Assembly: GCF_000814325.1 (NCBI RefSeq)
Contig: NZ_JPHF01000001.1
Location: forward strand, 434,001 to 498,000
Source of the DNA: Flavihumibacter sp. ZG627
GTDB taxonomy: Bacteria; Bacteroidota; Bacteroidia; Chitinophagales; Chitinophagaceae
Direction: 5' to 3'
Length of the DNA: 64,000 bases
A model generated the notes under the pieces. It did not search any database and was not told the DNA's origin. It worked only from the letters and a program-made list of their open reading frames with translations. Position numbers and translations under genes: made by a program. Below are positions 61,859 to 64,000 of the stretch, in pieces (positions within the stretch are counted from its first letter, which is position 1; every line of letters begins with the position of its first letter).

Positions 61859-63967
61859 ATGTCTGTTTTCAACCAATCACGTTCAACTGTTATCCGCCTT
61901 ATTATTGCGGGGGTATTTGTCGTGATGCTTGCCCAGCTGACCAACCTCCAGCTTTTTTCTAATAAGTACCAGGCTCTTGCGTTCAATAATGCTGTTTATC
62001 CAAAGGTAAAATACCCCGACCGTGGAATCATTTATGACAGAAAAGGAAAAGCTATCCTCAATAATACTATCATGTATGATCTGGAAGTAACACCAACACA
62101 GATCAAAGGTGTGGATACAACCTATCTCTGCCAGCTGCTGGATATCGATACGGCTGAATTCCGTAAAAGAGTTATCACCGCCATCATAAAAAATGGACGC
62201 TATCGTCCAAGTATATTCGAAGATCTCCTCCCTCCCCAGGTTCATGCCAGGCTGGAAGAGAATATCTACAAATTTCCCGGCTTCGCATTGGTGGAAAGGC
62301 CGGTACGTACCTATCCCTTCAATGCTGCAGCACATATAATGGGCTATATCGGTGAAGCAGATTCAGGAAATATCAAGCGTTCAGATGGTTTCTACAGGTT
62401 GGGCGACTATGTAGGTAAAACTGGATTGGAATCTTTTTATGAGCATGTACTGATGGGAAGGCGAGGTGTTGAATACATGATCAAAGACAACAAGAACAGG
62501 CTGGTGGGCAAATATGAAGAGGGCGCCTTTGATACTGCCGCTATTGCCGGCAGAAACCTGCGCACTTATATTGATATTGAAGTACAGCAACTGGCCGAAA
62601 AACTGATGCAGGGAAAAGTTGGAGCTGCAGTGGCTATCGAGCCCAAAACTGGTGGCATCATCGCCATGGTATCAGGCCCCAACTTTGATCCGAACATGTT
62701 AACCGGTCCGGAGAAGCAACAGAATTTTAATAAACTTTTTCTCGATGTCAGCAGCCCCTTGCTGAACCGTGCCATCAAGGGTCAATACCCACCCGGCTCT
62801 ACCTTCAAGCCGCTGGGGGCACTGGTCGCTTTAGATGAAGGTATTATCACACCTTCGTTTGGCATAGGATGCAGTGGCGCCTACTATGGATGTGCGAGAC
62901 CGGTAAAATGTACCCACAATAATCCGGGGCATGCCGCCAATCTTCGCCTCGCTATTGCGAATTCATGCAACTCCTATTTTACCCATATCTACCGATTATC
63001 AGTAGACGCTAACAGACATGGAGGCGTAAAGAAAGGATACCAGAAATGGAAAGGTTATATGAACAATTTCGACCTGGGGGTTAGGGTAGGGGTTGACCTC
63101 CCCAGCGAGGATAAGGGTAATATCCCCGACAGCTCGGTATACAATAAAGTTTACAGGAACTCCTGGAGCTCCTGTACAAATCTAACGCTGGGTATAGGGC
63201 AGGATATGATGCTGGCAACACCGCTTCAGCTGGCCAATTCGATGTGTATCATAGCCAATAAAGGCTATTATTTTACTCCGCATTTCGTGGAGAAGATAGA
63301 TGAAGAATCACCTGAAGATACAATCATGAATGCCTTCCGGAAAAAGCACTCACCACTTACCAGTATTTCCGACGATGCATATGAAGCAGTTATTTCGGGC
63401 ATGCAGGATGTGGTTGAAATAGGCACGGCCCGTATGGCAAAGTTGCCTGGTATCAACGTGTGCGCAAAAACAGGAACTGCAGAAAACTACCGCGTTATTG
63501 ATGGCAAGCGTACCAAACTTAAAGACAACTCTGTTTTTGTATGTTTCGCCCCCCGTGAAAATCCGAAGATCGCTATTGCAGTTATAGTTGAGAACGCTGG
63601 ATATGGAGGTACATGGGCCGGACCAATTGCTGCGCTGATGATGGAGAAATACCTTAACGATACCTTAAGGCCGGAGCGCGTAAAAGAAGTAGAAAGAATA
63701 GCATCTACTGACCTGATGCCTTCATGGATTATCCGTGAGCAGTATAAAGCAGATTCAACCAGGGCCTGGAACTGGTTCAAGCGTACCAATGATACAAGTG
63801 TTATCCGTAAATTCATGCGCAAACATTCGGCCACACCCGACAGTCTCAAGCGCTATAAAGATGAGAAGCTGCCATCACCTGCTCCAAGGCCCGAAACAAG
63901 AACTACAAGAACAGGTTTAGAGGCCATCCTTCCTCAGCAACAAAAAATTAAATCTACATCCGTATAA
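61859..63967 (+). CDS. mrdA: Penicillin-binding protein 2 (rod-shape transpeptidase)
   Basis: 702 residues. One N-terminal membrane helix (about 12-32), a dimerisation domain starting YPDRGIIYDRKGKAILNNTI, and the transpeptidase domain with the SxxK serine in YPPGSTFKPLGALVALDEG (about residue 315), SNSCNSYF-type second motif and KTGTAENYRVIDG (about residue 537). It cross-links peptidoglycan during elongation with RodA. The C-terminal tail is Pro/Arg/Thr-rich. Confidence 0.97.
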   Translation: MSVFNQSRSTVIRLIIAGVFVVMLAQLTNLQLFSNKYQALAFNNAVYPKVKYPDRGIIYDRKGKAILNNTIMYDLEVTPTQIKGVDTTYLCQLLDIDTAEFRKRVITAIIKNGRYRPSIFEDLLPPQVHARLEENIYKFPGFALVERPVRTYPFNAAAHIMGYIGEADSGNIKRSDGFYRLGDYVGKTGLESFYEHVLMGRRGVEYMIKDNKNRLVGKYEEGAFDTAAIAGRNLRTYIDIEVQQLAEKLMQGKVGAAVAIEPKTGGIIAMVSGPNFDPNMLTGPEKQQNFNKLFLDVSSPLLNRAIKGQYPPGSTFKPLGALVALDEGIITPSFGIGCSGAYYGCARPVKCTHNNPGHAANLRLAIANSCNSYFTHIYRLSVDANRHGGVKKGYQKWKGYMNNFDLGVRVGVDLPSEDKGNIPDSSVYNKVYRNSWSSCTNLTLGIGQDMMLATPLQLANSMCIIANKGYYFTPHFVEKIDEESPEDTIMNAFRKKHSPLTSISDDAYEAVISGMQDVVEIGTARMAKLPGINVCAKTGTAENYRVIDGKRTKLKDNSVFVCFAPRENPKIAIAVIVENAGYGGTWAGPIAALMMEKYLNDTLRPERVKEVERIASTDLMPSWIIREQYKADSTRAWNWFKRTNDTSVIRKFMRKHSATPDSLKRYKDEKLPSPAPRPETRTTRTGLEAILPQQQKIKSTSV

Positions 63968-63972
63968 CTGTT

Positions 63973-64000
63973 ATGAATCAACGAAAACCAGATATATCGA
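63973..64000 (+). CDS. Start of the next gene, probably rodA (partial)
   Basis: An ATG 6 bp after the mrdA stop opens MNQRKPDIS before the window ends. In this operon the next gene is normally rodA, the SEDS glycosyltransferase. Nine residues are too few to prove it. Confidence 0.5.

Overview
The window looks like a chromosomal segment of a Bacteroidota bacterium, most likely Chitinophagaceae or a close relative (inference). The evidence is a complete gldKLMN cluster (type IX secretion and gliding), three TonB-dependent receptors, DUF4271 and DUF4783 proteins, an ECF sigma factor next to a membrane-anchored partner, TAnnTTTG-type promoter boxes, and almost no Shine-Dalgarno sequences. No rRNA, tRNA, phage, transposase or CRISPR-Cas genes were seen.

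Layout: 1-8.6 kb holds a truncated acyltransferase, a cobalamin-riboswitch-controlled BtuB-like receptor, a truncated globin, a second TonB receptor, an APC permease and a Cys/Met-metabolism PLP enzyme. 8.6-13 kb holds a TolC/HlyD efflux pair and gpsA. 13-14.4 kb is a non-coding block of two opposed satellite arrays. 14.4-23.2 kb holds hemW, a BamA/TamA-like barrel protein, a NudK-type Nudix hydrolase, DUF4271, hemD, a second satellite array and a YyaL/DUF255 protein. 23.4-28.3 kb is gldKLMN with a terminator. 28.4-38.6 kb, mostly on the minus strand, holds a decayed intradiol dioxygenase, uvrC, a lipoprotein, an ECF sigma factor with a membrane/barrel partner, and a gpmI, haem-binding protein, membrane protein, haem-type TonB receptor run. 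38.7-46.9 kb holds DUF4783, nadC and the SUF operon (sufB-C-D-S-E, a DUF59 gene and an Rrf2 regulator), then a SUI1 factor. 47-53.8 kb holds icd, apaG, a four-helix-bundle gene and two POT peptide transporters. 54-57.7 kb holds purD, tryptophan 2,3-dioxygenase and a GH29 fucosidase. 57.8-64 kb holds an MFS transporter and the rod-shape operon mreB-mreC-mreD-mrdA with the probable first codons of rodA.

The genes are mostly housekeeping. The unusual content is the repeat DNA between them. (1) A core of about 16 bp recurs every 54-56 bp in two opposed arrays that fill the gpsA/hemW gap (21 copies), and again at 20.6 kb (5 copies). Within each array the units are organised into higher-order repeats of 2 or 3 units. 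(2) CTCCATC-type short tandem repeats sit inside the cobalamin riboswitch, directly against a start codon, and inside and at the stop codon of the yyaL-like gene. (3) GGTAAGA-type elements, two of them with perfect 19- and 23-bp inverted termini and a shared core, sit immediately after stop codons or fill intergenic gaps. (4) Three further gaps have their own private tandem repeats, including one with a strict 48-bp period. I regard the opposed satellite arrays, with a possible 35-residue membrane microprotein at their centre, as the best candidate for something undescribed.
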